Shown here piece by piece: positions 26,845 through 34,824 of a stretch of 36,826 nt of DNA. The notes beneath the pieces are model-generated. The model saw only the letters and a list, made by a program, of their open reading frames with translations, searched no databases and was not told the origin of the DNA. The translations under genes and the position numbers were made by a program. This DNA comes from Verrucomicrobia subdivision 3 bacterium UBA693 (lineage in GTDB: Bacteria; Verrucomicrobiota; Verrucomicrobiia; Limisphaerales; UBA8199). Location: NCBI GenBank assembly GCA_002298785.1, contig DBMR01000123.1, forward strand, positions 1-36,826. The letters run 5' to 3'. Positions within the stretch are counted from its first letter, which is position 1. Each line of letters starts with the position of its first letter.

Positions 26845-26871
26845 GGCGATAAAGTGGCGATAAAGTGGCGA
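26845..26871 (+). repeat. 11-bp tandem direct repeat in convergent gap
   Basis: GGCGATAAAGT occurs twice head to tail (26845-26855 and 26856-26866), followed by a partial GGCGA. It lies in the 131-bp gap between the ends of the GH78-like gene and the convergent Gfo/Idh gene. There is no sign of a longer array. It is probably a slippage product. Confidence 0.75.
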
Positions 26872-26945
26872 ATGAAGCCAAAGGACGGCTTAGTCGATGA
26901 AGCAGCCCCGGCTACCAACATGAGATGCCTGGCGTCCGCGGCGGA

Positions 26946-28232
26946 CTAGACGATTTCTTCCTTTGCCGCATCCCAATGCACCTGGCGTTTCCGCTTGTAC
27001 GACTCGACAGACATCAAGTAGGTGGCGGTTTCTATGAAGGCCTCGTCCACTGGACATTTCGGGGTACCGCGACTGCGGACGCAGTTGAAGAAATCCACCA
27101 TGTGATTTGGTTGTGGGGGCGTCTTGCCTCGCTCATAACCCTCCGGCTGATCTTTACGTTGGTTATAGCCCTCGCGCTGAAGGGTGAAGCTGTTCACGTC
27201 ATGCGCGATGCCGTCAAAGCGCAGCGTGGCGTCTTTGCCGCATATTTCCACCGGCTGACCGACATTCGTGTTCATGCTGCCCGTGAACGTGACGGTTCGT
27301 CCGAGACGCTCAAATTGATAGGCCGCCACCCAGGTATCCGGCACCTCCCGGTCATCCTTCAGCAAGGCGTTCAGACCGGCGCAAGAGCACGTGTCGGGAA
27401 TGCCGTGGCCGAGGAGGTACTGGACAAAATCCAGCTCATGCGACAGCAAGTCGCCAGCCTGGCCGGTTCCATATGGCCAGTAACAGCGCCAGTGCCAGAA
27501 GTGCCGTTCGTTCCAAGGAATCTTGGGCGCCGGACCGAGCCATAGATCCCAATTCACCTCCTTGACCACCTGGGCGGGATCAGGCCGGTTCCATTGGCTG
27601 TAGTACCCGTACCAGCGCCACGTTGGATGCGCCGGGTCGCTACTCATGAACCGGCCCGTGCGCACCAAAGTCACGGGCCCGAGGATGCCCTGCGCGATTA
27701 ATTCCTTGGCCTGAAGAGCCGCGGTGCTTTGCCGTGCGTGATGGCCCAGTTGGAACACGACCTTGCTCCGTTTGATGGCGTCGCGCATGCGCTTTGCCTC
27801 GGGGAGGGTACGGGAGAAACCCTTCTCGCAATAGATGTCTTTGCCGGCCTTCGCCGCGTCGAGAACCATCTGGCAATGCCAGTGATCTGGAGCGCCGATA
27901 ACCACCGCGTCTACGTTCCGGTCGGCGAGCAACTCACGGTAATCTACGTATGATTTAACGTCTGGGTTACGGCTGCGCTCGACACCCTTTTGCCGGTGTG
28001 GTGCGTAGACATCGCACACCGCAACCACTTTGACGCCTGCTATCGGCACCACGGCGTTGATGAGGTCGCCGCCCCGGGTACCCAAGCCGATGCAGCCCAC
28101 GCCGATGGTTTCGCCGGGAGACTTTGCCGCGAGGATCGCCGGCGTGAAGGCTGAAGCTGCCGCCAAACTCGCAGCGGCTTTGCCAGTGTCTTTTAGGAAT
28201 TGGCGACGGGTTAGATTCAGTGAGTCGTTCAT
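26946..28232 (-). CDS. Tat-exported Gfo/Idh/MocA oxidoreductase
   Basis: This 428-residue oxidoreductase carries a twin-arginine signal (NLTRRQFLKDTGKAAASLAAASAF, split as NLTRRQFLKDTGK and AAASLAAASAF) and so is expected in the periplasm. The Rossmann motif IGVGCIGLGTRGGD, the PDHWHCQMV segment and the C-terminal Gfo/Idh domain are present, including HELDFVQYLLGHG. The usual EKP motif reads EKGFSRT, with Lys kept and Pro changed to Gly. Relatives with Tat signals are very common in Verrucomicrobiota and Planctomycetota; some may use tightly bound NAD for redox-assisted glycoside cleavage (GH109-like), which remains a possibility. The ATG at 28232 has a GGAAG sequence just upstream. It is divergent from the second propeller gene. 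Confidence 0.88.
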   Translation of the reverse strand: MNDSLNLTRRQFLKDTGKAAASLAAASAFTPAILAAKSPGETIGVGCIGLGTRGGDLINAVVPIAGVKVVAVCDVYAPHRQKGVERSRNPDVKSYVDYRELLADRNVDAVVIGAPDHWHCQMVLDAAKAGKDIYCEKGFSRTLPEAKRMRDAIKRSKVVFQLGHHARQSTAALQAKELIAQGILGPVTLVRTGRFMSSDPAHPTWRWYGYYSQWNRPDPAQVVKEVNWDLWLGPAPKIPWNERHFWHWRCYWPYGTGQAGDLLSHELDFVQYLLGHGIPDTCSCAGLNALLKDDREVPDTWVAAYQFERLGRTVTFTGSMNTNVGQPVEICGKDATLRFDGIAHDVNSFTLQREGYNQRKDQPEGYERGKTPPQPNHMVDFFNCVRSRGTPKCPVDEAFIETATYLMSVESYKRKRQVHWDAAKEEIV

Positions 28233-28408
28233 ATTCTTCCGCAGTTTGGGGTTAGGCATATGGATTTTTGTCCCAGCCACATAGTTTTCAGGCGAAGGGC
28301 AAAAGGGCATGCACCCCCGGCTTTTATGATTTACTGACGTGCAGTCTGCGGACTTTTCCTGTAGAAGACAAGCGCATGGTCATTCGTGCCCCCAACGACG
28401 GTTGTTCG

Positions 28409-29527
28409 ATGCAGGCAAGTCGACGGCTCAACACCACGACCTTCTTACTCCTCCTGGCCATGGCCGGTATCTTAAGAGTCCTGCCTATTGTTAGCCAGGC
28501 AGCCGAAGCGACCGTGATTCCTCCAGCCATCGATCAAGCCACGCTGGATAAATGGGCCGCGCCCTATCGCAACTGGCATTATCACCCCTCGCACGTGATC
28601 CCGTCCCAGCCTAACATCCCCGGCTTCGAGCAGTTTCAGAATACGGACGTTCCGTGCGTGTATCAGCTCCCCGGTGAAACGAACCGATGGTTCATGAGCT
28701 TCATCGCCTTTGACGGTAAAGGCTACAACTCGTTCGTGGCTGAGAGCACAAATCTGGTCAAATGGACCAATGCCCGGCTGGCCATGGGCTTTGGTCCGAC
28801 GAACGAATTTGACCATGGCGGTTGCGTGATTGGGGCGTTCCTCTACGAATCCTACGAGCTAAAAGCGCCGCGGATATTAAAGCGGCGCGACGGCAGGTTC
28901 TGGACCTTATATGGGTGTTATCCACGCCAGGGCGGCTACGAACTCCGGCCCGGCTATGAGGGCGTGGCGAGCAGCGATGACGGACTGCGCTGGCGCCGCG
29001 CGCGGAACACTCCCATTCTGGCGGTGCAGGATGCCGATTGCGGAACCTGGGAGAAGGACTGCACCTACCAACCGTGGCTGGTCGAGCATCGTGGCCGCTT
29101 CTTCAATTTCTACAACGCCGCCAACGGCGGCATCGAGCAAACCGGCCTGGCTTTCTCCACCGATTTGCTCAACTGGATGCGCTACCCAGCCAACCCAGTC
29201 ATTCCCAATCGCCTAGACGGTTACGACGCGCAGTTCGCCTCCGACCCCAAAGTGTTTCGCGACGGCGACCATTGGACGATGTTCTATTTCGGTGTGGGCC
29301 GGGGCGGTGCGCATATCATGGTCGCTTTCTCTCGCGACCTCGTGCATTGGTTTGCCCATCCGGAGCCACTGTATAAAGCCGGCGGCAACCCCAGCGGGCT
29401 CGATAAACAATACGCCCACAAAATCTCGCTGGTTTACCACCCGAGGAACGACACGTTCTACCTCTATTACTGCGCCTGCGGCAACCAGGGCCGCGGTATT
29501 GGCCTGATCACCAGCAAACCCCTCTGA
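28409..29527 (+). CDS. Secreted beta-propeller glycosidase-like protein (GH32/43/130 type)
   Basis: This 373-residue protein has a signal peptide (MQASRRLNTTTFLLLLAMAG then IVSQAAEA) and a five-bladed propeller. Blades are recognisable as VYQLPGETNRWFMSFIAFDG, AESTNLVKWTNARL, RRDGRFWTLYGCYPRQGG, SSDDGLRWRRARN, EHRGRFFNFYNAANG, FSTDLLNWMRYP, FRDGDHWTMFYFG and FSRDLVHWFAHP. It resembles GH43/GH32/GH130-type folds, but no CAZy family can be named and the catalytic acids are not assigned. Two starts are plausible: ATG 28409, where the signal peptide begins directly, and ATG 28376, which adds 11 residues (MVIRAPNDGCS). It is divergent from the Tat Gfo/Idh gene (176 bp between the chosen starts), with a TATGAT sequence at 28325-28330 that could be a -10 box but has no clear partner. 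Confidence 0.78.
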   Translation: MQASRRLNTTTFLLLLAMAGILRVLPIVSQAAEATVIPPAIDQATLDKWAAPYRNWHYHPSHVIPSQPNIPGFEQFQNTDVPCVYQLPGETNRWFMSFIAFDGKGYNSFVAESTNLVKWTNARLAMGFGPTNEFDHGGCVIGAFLYESYELKAPRILKRRDGRFWTLYGCYPRQGGYELRPGYEGVASSDDGLRWRRARNTPILAVQDADCGTWEKDCTYQPWLVEHRGRFFNFYNAANGGIEQTGLAFSTDLLNWMRYPANPVIPNRLDGYDAQFASDPKVFRDGDHWTMFYFGVGRGGAHIMVAFSRDLVHWFAHPEPLYKAGGNPSGLDKQYAHKISLVYHPRNDTFYLYYCACGNQGRGIGLITSKPL

Positions 29528-29567
29528 TCCTCCGCTGATCGAGGATCGTGATTTCCACAAAGGCCAA

Positions 29568-29589
29568 GAGCCGGTCCGAAGACCGGCTC
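29568..29589. terminator. Stable hairpin between convergent genes, putative bidirectional terminator
   Basis: GAGCCGGTC (29568-29576), a CGAA loop, and GACCGGCTC (29581-29589) form a perfect 9-bp stem. On the minus strand the loop reads C-TTCG-G, an exceptionally stable tetraloop. It lies between the ends of the propeller gene (29527, plus) and the exoprotein gene (29648, minus). No strong T-run follows on either strand, so termination is inferred from position and stability. Confidence 0.5.
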
Positions 29590-29647
29590 CTGTCGCTACA
29601 ACCCTGATTGCTTTATCCTTGGGGCGCGATTTCGCGCACCCGATCCG

Positions 29648-32600
29648 CTACGGCGTGATCAGCCGGAAGAACGTCTGCGGCTGCGCCTTGATGTTGTTCA
29701 CGGTGAACGGCCCGATCGCATTGGTTGCGACCGTCGTCCATGGTCCGAGAACATTGGCGGCCGATTGGAGATTGAAGGTACCGCTCCAGTTCACGGTGAA
29801 GTTGGTCCCGCTGGTGATCCCCGCCGCCAACGCCGGAATCAGAGAGCCGCCGGAACCGGGATACAACTGCGAGGTGGGAATGACCTGGGGCGCCTGGTGC
29901 TCGCTCGCCCACAACAGGTAGGCGCCGGCGATGCCGGTTCCCTGGTAATACTCCATCACCACCTCGTACTTCTGATAGGCAGTCAACTGGATGGTGCCGC
30001 TGTTGGTGGTCACGCCATGACTAGTCCAATCGTTGACCAACAGCTTGTCATCCACCCACAACCGGCTGCCATCGTCGGTGGCGGTGCTGAGAGTGTAGGT
30101 TTCCGTGTACAGCGGCTGAATCGACCCACGCCAACGCACCATGAAGTTAACCGCGTTCACAGCGGGATCAGGCTGGGCCACGCCGTCCCAGACGAAATTG
30201 ATCCGGGGATCGAGCCTCGTCACGACGGGCGCGCCAGCGAAGTTCAATGTGCCGTTGGTGATGTTGTAGTAGTCGCCGGCCAAACCGGTGCCGGTGCCGA
30301 GAGTGCCCACGGTCAGACCAGCCAACGGGCTGGACCACTTTTGGCCGCCGGACGCGGTCACCACCAGGGCATAACTCCCCGCATCGGCCAGGCTGGCGCT
30401 CGGGATGGCCAACTGCGCGGCCGTGGCGCCGGTGATGTCGGTGCCGTTGTGTTTCCATTGGAAAGCGTATCCGGCCGGAACGCCGGCCACGCCTACGGTG
30501 AATGACACCGCGCCCCCCGGGGCCACGACCTGACTGGCGGGCGCGCCCAGCGTCAAAACTTTCACCAATCCCTGCGCGGACCCTCCCTGGCCGTCGTCCA
30601 CCAGGTAACCGAACTGATCCGGACCGGCGTAATTCTCGACCGGGTAGAAGACGAGGTCCGCACCGGTTTGAGTCACATTGTTGGTGGCGTACGGCAGGGC
30701 TTGCGTGCTAGCTGGATCGACGGTGCCGAGCACCAGGGCGTCACTGTCCGCGTCGCTGGCTTTGTGCAACAGCGTCGAGAGCGCGATGGTGGCAGTCTGC
30801 CCTTGAAACGCGACCAGGTCCAGGGTGGCCGCCACGGGCGGTTGATTGGTGGGCACCATGGTCAGGTTTGCCACGCGGCTGGTCACCGACCCGGAATCAT
30901 TGCTGATCACCGCGACGAAGTTGTTGGGCTGAGCCGAAGAATTGACCAGCGCATATTTCAACGTCCAATTGGTGGCGCCGGAGATGGGCAACCCGGTGTC
31001 ATGATCGTACCATTGATAAGCCAGCGGCGGACGACCTTGCGCCACGACCGAAAGAGTAAGACGCCCGGCTTCCCGGACGACATGGTCCACCGGCTGTGTC
31101 TGAATGGCGGGCAGTCCGGCGGGCAAGGCGTTGCCGATGCCGCGAATGGACAGCACCCGCAGCGCATTTCCACCAGGTGCGTTCGGCACGGTGGTTTGAT
31201 TATCCACCACGAAATCCAGCGTATTCAGGCCCGCCACAAAGCCGTTGGTAATGGAAAACGAGAAGTTGTTCCGATGCGGCCCCGGGAACGAGGGCGTCAG
31301 ATTGGCGACCCCAGTCGGTTGGCCGTTGAGCAACACCACCAGCGATCCGCCGGACAGCACCGAAGCCGACAGTGACGCGCTGGCCGCATCCGCCGCATCG
31401 CACAGGAACGTGGCACGATAGGTGTAGGCACCCCGCACACCGCCTAGCGCGGCCGCCGGCGAAATCCATTTCGAACCCGAATCGTTGGCGTTGTAGTCCG
31501 CCGTGTTTGCCGTCACGACGGTGTCCGGCCCCAGCAGGAGCGGATCAACGCTGGTCCAGAGCACGAAATGCGAATCCACGGAGCTATCCGCCAACTGTAC
31601 CCCGGCATCGTCGAAGCCGGTGCGGAACAGTCCGGAGAGCGTCGCCCCCACCGTCACCCGGGCCACACTGCTGGTGATGCTGCCGTAGGTATTGCTGACC
31701 AGGTAACGGTAGTTACCAGCCGTCGCGAAGGTGACCGGCAGCGTCAGGATGTCCGCAGTTTGTCCAGGCAGGTTCGTGTAACCGCTGCCGCCGTCCATTT
31801 GCCACTGGTATTGCAGCACCGGGCTGCCCGAGGCGTGAGATTGAATGACCAGTGCTTCCCCAACCCCGAGAAATTGATCGACGGGCTGCGGACTGATCGT
31901 GGGAGGAATCGGAGGGGCTTTGCTGTCCAGCGCCATGTCGGTGGCGCCGCGGGCGACGTTGCTAATGCGCACCTCGTCGATGTAACCCGACAGGCCCTCG
32001 CCGCTGGTGTTGCGGTTTTCGTTGCCGATGGTCACCACCGCCGCGCCGGTCTCGTTGAGCGGCGGCACTGCCGGGAACGATTGCAGCAACGTGGCGCCCG
32101 TTCGAGCGTTGTCCAACTTCGTCCAATAAAAATTGATGGTCGCGCTGGCCGCATCGTACGTCATGGCCACATGAAACCATTCGTTCGCCACAAAGGCATC
32201 CTGGCCGGTGGTGGGAATGTTGGCTTTCGGGTTGGCCCCAGCCGTGCCGATATTGTTGAACTCGATCTGACCGGTCGAGGTGACCCGGAACTGAAACGGC
32301 CGGACTGAGCCGGAGTTTTCCATCGAGATGATTTCCCGGTTAGCCCCAGTCAAGCTGGGAAGCTTAACCAGCGCTTCGAGAGTGAATTCACCACTAGGCC
32401 CACAGAGCTGTGACATGACCACCTGGTCCGCCCCGCGGGCGGCGCTGGTATCCACGTCGGCCACACCGTTGGCGTTGCCGTCCATAAAGAGCCCCACGCT
32501 GTTCGAGAAAGTGAGGTTCGCGCAATTGCCAAAGTTAAACCCGACACCAGAAGCCCCGGTGGCGCCCAGAAGGCCCGCCGTTGGATTACGCGGGGTGGCG

Positions 32601-32830
32601 CTGCTCGGGTTGACGGTCGCCACAAAGTTGGTACCGAGCCAGGCTGTGGCGCTGTTGACCGCGATGCTCGCAGGGGCCGCTTCATCCAAATGGAGCAGGA
32701 TCACCGTATTGGCGTCGTTGGTGTAGGGTCCGCGCACCGAGGCATCCGCACAGTGCGTGGCAACCAGCAGCAGGGCCGGGAGCAGTAACATCCCGCCCCG
32801 GGATTGGGTTGATAGTCTCATATTAAGCAT
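29648..32830 (-). CDS. Giant exoprotein: LamG, Ig-like and PA14 domains
   Basis: This 1060-residue exported protein has a signal peptide near residues 5-30 (MLLLPALLLVATHCADA). A LamG/concanavalin-like domain spans about 45-297 (FTLEALVKLP, EWFHVAMTYDAASATI, GYIDEVRISNVARG). Several Ig-like domains are present: about 310-394, about 575-660, and one before 845, each with a YQWQ or FQWK core. A jelly-roll-like stretch at about 400-565 and a cadherin-like Asp-rich repeat precede a PA14 domain at about 847-990 (TATDDGSRLWVDDKLLVNDW). A C-terminal module ends LQSAANVLGPWTTVA then PQTFFRLITP, a form frequent in Verrucomicrobiota secreted proteins. No enzymatic motif is seen, so carbohydrate or surface binding is likely. 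ATG 32821 is an alternative start. Confidence 0.85.
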   Translation of the reverse strand: MLNMRLSTQSRGGMLLLPALLLVATHCADASVRGPYTNDANTVILLHLDEAAPASIAVNSATAWLGTNFVATVNPSSATPRNPTAGLLGATGASGVGFNFGNCANLTFSNSVGLFMDGNANGVADVDTSAARGADQVVMSQLCGPSGEFTLEALVKLPSLTGANREIISMENSGSVRPFQFRVTSTGQIEFNNIGTAGANPKANIPTTGQDAFVANEWFHVAMTYDAASATINFYWTKLDNARTGATLLQSFPAVPPLNETGAAVVTIGNENRNTSGEGLSGYIDEVRISNVARGATDMALDSKAPPIPPTISPQPVDQFLGVGEALVIQSHASGSPVLQYQWQMDGGSGYTNLPGQTADILTLPVTFATAGNYRYLVSNTYGSITSSVARVTVGATLSGLFRTGFDDAGVQLADSSVDSHFVLWTSVDPLLLGPDTVVTANTADYNANDSGSKWISPAAALGGVRGAYTYRATFLCDAADAASASLSASVLSGGSLVVLLNGQPTGVANLTPSFPGPHRNNFSFSITNGFVAGLNTLDFVVDNQTTVPNAPGGNALRVLSIRGIGNALPAGLPAIQTQPVDHVVREAGRLTLSVVAQGRPPLAYQWYDHDTGLPISGATNWTLKYALVNSSAQPNNFVAVISNDSGSVTSRVANLTMVPTNQPPVAATLDLVAFQGQTATIALSTLLHKASDADSDALVLGTVDPASTQALPYATNNVTQTGADLVFYPVENYAGPDQFGYLVDDGQGGSAQGLVKVLTLGAPASQVVAPGGAVSFTVGVAGVPAGYAFQWKHNGTDITGATAAQLAIPSASLADAGSYALVVTASGGQKWSSPLAGLTVGTLGTGTGLAGDYYNITNGTLNFAGAPVVTRLDPRINFVWDGVAQPDPAVNAVNFMVRWRGSIQPLYTETYTLSTATDDGSRLWVDDKLLVNDWTSHGVTTNSGTIQLTAYQKYEVVMEYYQGTGIAGAYLLWASEHQAPQVIPTSQLYPGSGGSLIPALAAGITSGTNFTVNWSGTFNLQSAANVLGPWTTVATNAIGPFTVNNIKAQPQTFFRLITP

Positions 32831-32851
32831 TCCGAGGGTTCACGTGTTTTT

Positions 32852-32890
32852 CCTCCCACCCCGGGCTGGAGTCCAACTCAGGGTGGGAGG
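32852..32890 (-). promoter_or_regulatory. 5'-leader hairpin covering a purine-rich ribosome-binding-like site
   Basis: CCTCCCACCC (32852-32861) and GGGTGGGAGG (32881-32890) are perfect 10-bp complements with a 19-base loop, 22 bases upstream of the exoprotein start. In the minus-strand transcript the 3' arm contains a GGGAGG Shine-Dalgarno-like run, which this hairpin would hide. The run is followed 8 bases later by GTG and a six-codon frame ending TAA (32824-32826), two bases before the ATG at 32821. A translational control role is inferred. Confidence 0.4.
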
Positions 32891-33009
32891 CAGGGAGTTA
32901 ATTATCAGGAAACGCCACCATCGCCTACCCCTCAAACGGGGGGGCGCCGACAAATGCTCGCCGGTCACAAAAAAGGCCCTGGCACCACCTATACGGTGTC
33001 CAAAGCTCC

Positions 33010-33042
33010 AAAACCGGCGGCCGGAACACCGGGTCCCGCCGG
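33010..33042 (-). terminator. Intrinsic terminator after the response regulator gene
   Basis: On the minus strand a CCGGCGG / CCGCCGG stem (33042-33036 with 33020-33014; 15-base loop that could pair further) is followed by TTTT (33013-33010). It begins 8 bases after the response regulator stop codon (33050), as expected for the end of the two-component operon. The T-run is short, so strength is uncertain. Confidence 0.5.
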
Positions 33043-33049
33043 CCCCAGG

Positions 33050-33709
33050 TTATGCGGTTCCCCCGCCCCGCGCGGCAAAGTAGCGGGCCGCGGCGGCGGT
33101 CCGGGAATGCACGTGGAGTTTGTCGTAAATCTTCTTGAGATGATCGCGCACCGTTTCCGTGCCGACCGACAGTTTATCGGCGATCTCTTTGTTGGCGTAG
33201 CCTTTGGAGAGCAACGCCAGGACTTCCTCCTCGCGCGGCGTCAACCGCAGGGCCGCGTCGCGGGCCAATCCGCGCCCCCGAAAAGAAGCCACGACTCGGC
33301 GGGCAATTTCACTGCTCATCGGGGCGCCGCCCGAAAGCGCCTCAAGGATGGCCGCCCGCAGCTCCGCCGGGCTGGTTCGCTTCAAGAGATACCCGTCCGC
33401 ACCGGCCTCGAGGGCCTGAAAAACCAGGTCGCCGTCGAACGAGGAGGTGAGGATCAGGATCTGGGTTTCGGGCAGCAGCAGCCTCAGGCGCGCGGTGCAT
33501 TCAATGCCGCTCATCTTGGGCAGGAAGATGTCCATCAGCAGGACGTCCGGACTCAGCGGCGGTATCAATCGCAAAGCCTCCTCCCCGGATTCGCAATCGC
33601 ACACGCAGCGCAGCCCCTCGCAGTTATCGATGAGCTTCCGCCAGCTCAGTCGCACGTCCGGAACGTCTTCAACCAAAGCCACCAGGATATCTCGCGAAGG
33701 AATGCCCAT
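33050..33709 (-). CDS. NarL/FixJ-type response regulator with LuxR HTH
   Basis: This 219-residue cytoplasmic DNA-binding regulator has a receiver domain at about 8-125. The acidic pair E14-D15 is seen in VALVEDVPD, the phospho-acceptor D60 in LLMDIFLPKMSG, T89/S90 in ILTSS, and K110 in YLLKRTSPAE. A LuxR-type helix-turn-helix spans about 156-211 (LTPREEEVLALLSKGYANKE, then TVRDHLKKIYDKLHV). All receiver residues needed for phosphorylation are present. It starts 5 bases after the sensor kinase stop codon, in the standard kinase-regulator order. Likely targets are local carbohydrate genes, given the kinase sensor domain, but no binding site is identified. Confidence 0.95.
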   Translation of the reverse strand: MGIPSRDILVALVEDVPDVRLSWRKLIDNCEGLRCVCDCESGEEALRLIPPLSPDVLLMDIFLPKMSGIECTARLRLLLPETQILILTSSFDGDLVFQALEAGADGYLLKRTSPAELRAAILEALSGGAPMSSEIARRVVASFRGRGLARDAALRLTPREEEVLALLSKGYANKEIADKLSVGTETVRDHLKKIYDKLHVHSRTAAAARYFAARGGGTA

Positions 33710-33714
33710 AATGG

Positions 33715-34803
33715 TTAAGTCGGACCCAGGGATGAATTCTGCGAGCTCAACGCGCCACTACGCCTGAACCAGGTTCGCCACCGCGACGGAGCTTTGTTCA
33801 CGTCCACTGCCGGCTTCGAAGGCACGCTGAACACCACCCGGCAACCCAGGCCGGGCATGCTGGTTAAATGGCATTCCCCGCCAACAAGCTGCATGCGATC
33901 GCTCATATTGGACAGTCCATTGCGGTCGCCGCGCGTGCTGCCTGGGTCAAAACCCACGCCGTTGTCCTCGACCGTGACCTGGAACCGCTCACCGCGATTC
34001 TGAATCCAAAGGAAGACCTCGGTGGCCCGGGAATGACGCATCACGTTGTGTAACGCTTCTTTCACGGCCAGCAGCAGGTTGCGGCGCACCGGCAAGTCCA
34101 GGCCGCGATTGCACAGCTCCGGATCAACCTCCAACCGGCACCGGATTTCGGTCGCCGCGAACGTGGATTCCGCATACGTGCAGACGAACGAAGTGAAATC
34201 CTCCACGGAATCCCGCTTGGGATTAACCAGCCAGATGATCTCGTCGAGCACATCGGACAGCGACCGGGAACGGGCGCACAGGCCGGCAATCAATTCGCGG
34301 GCTGAGGAATCGGCTGGCAGCGCGCACTGCGCCAACTCGCCCTGGAGCGTGAGCTGCGTCAGCCCCGAGCTCAAGTCATCGTGAATATCCCGGGCGATGC
34401 GCGCGCGCTCCTGATGAAACAACTGGTGAGCCCGGCTTTGCACCGCCAGCCGCGCAGCCAGCCACAGGCTTAGTCCCAGCGCAAAGGTACTGAAACCCAG
34501 CAAGAGCACCAGGAACCAGGTCCGCTGCCAAAAACGCAGCTCCAACGGCAGCAAAGTGGGCGTGGACGTGATGCTCAACGGCCGCAGCCACCACGGTGAT
34601 TGGCCCACCACTCCCACGCACTGCGCCGCCGGCCAATCCGCCGCTGGCTGCGCCCGGGCCTGCCAATGTCGCGCCGTATTCGGCACGATCCGCCAGGTTT
34701 CATCGGAGAGGATCTGCATCGGTTCGCCCGTGGCGAAGTTGATTTGCAGACCGAAAATCAGCCCGGCCACGAGGTTGTCATTAAACGCCTCAACCGTCAG
34801 CAC
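33715..34803 (-). CDS. Sensor histidine kinase, catalytic part (downstream of in-frame TAG)
   Basis: This frame holds the second part of a membrane sensor kinase of the NarX/DesK (HisKA_3) type. In this fragment's numbering, the end of the sensor jelly roll is at 1-45 (VEAFNDNLVAGLIFGLQ, SDETWRIVP). A transmembrane helix lies at about 94-117 (TWFLVLLLGFSTFALGLSLW). The phospho-accepting H141 sits in RARIARDIHDDLSSGLTQL. The HATPase region has the N-box EALHNVMRHSRA and DNGVGFDPGS. The frame continues unbroken with the upstream fragment except for one TAG codon at 34825-34827. The first codon here is GTG encoding an internal Val with no ribosome-binding site, so independent translation is doubtful. 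It is paired with the response regulator 5 bases downstream. Confidence 0.85.
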   Translation of the reverse strand: MLTVEAFNDNLVAGLIFGLQINFATGEPMQILSDETWRIVPNTARHWQARAQPAADWPAAQCVGVVGQSPWWLRPLSITSTPTLLPLELRFWQRTWFLVLLLGFSTFALGLSLWLAARLAVQSRAHQLFHQERARIARDIHDDLSSGLTQLTLQGELAQCALPADSSARELIAGLCARSRSLSDVLDEIIWLVNPKRDSVEDFTSFVCTYAESTFAATEIRCRLEVDPELCNRGLDLPVRRNLLLAVKEALHNVMRHSRATEVFLWIQNRGERFQVTVEDNGVGFDPGSTRGDRNGLSNMSDRMQLVGGECHLTSMPGLGCRVVFSVPSKPAVDVNKAPSRWRTWFRRSGALSSQNSSLGPT

Positions 34804-34824
34804 ATGCTGGCCGGGCCGCAGCAG

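Noticed and set aside
26845..26871. CRISPR or other repeat array at the 11-bp tandem copies
   Set aside because: There are only two full units with no spacers and no cas genes nearby.
28325..28330. Sigma-70 promoter (TATGAT) upstream of the second propeller gene
   Set aside because: No acceptable -35 element lies 16-18 bases upstream, and promoter consensus in this phylum is uncertain.
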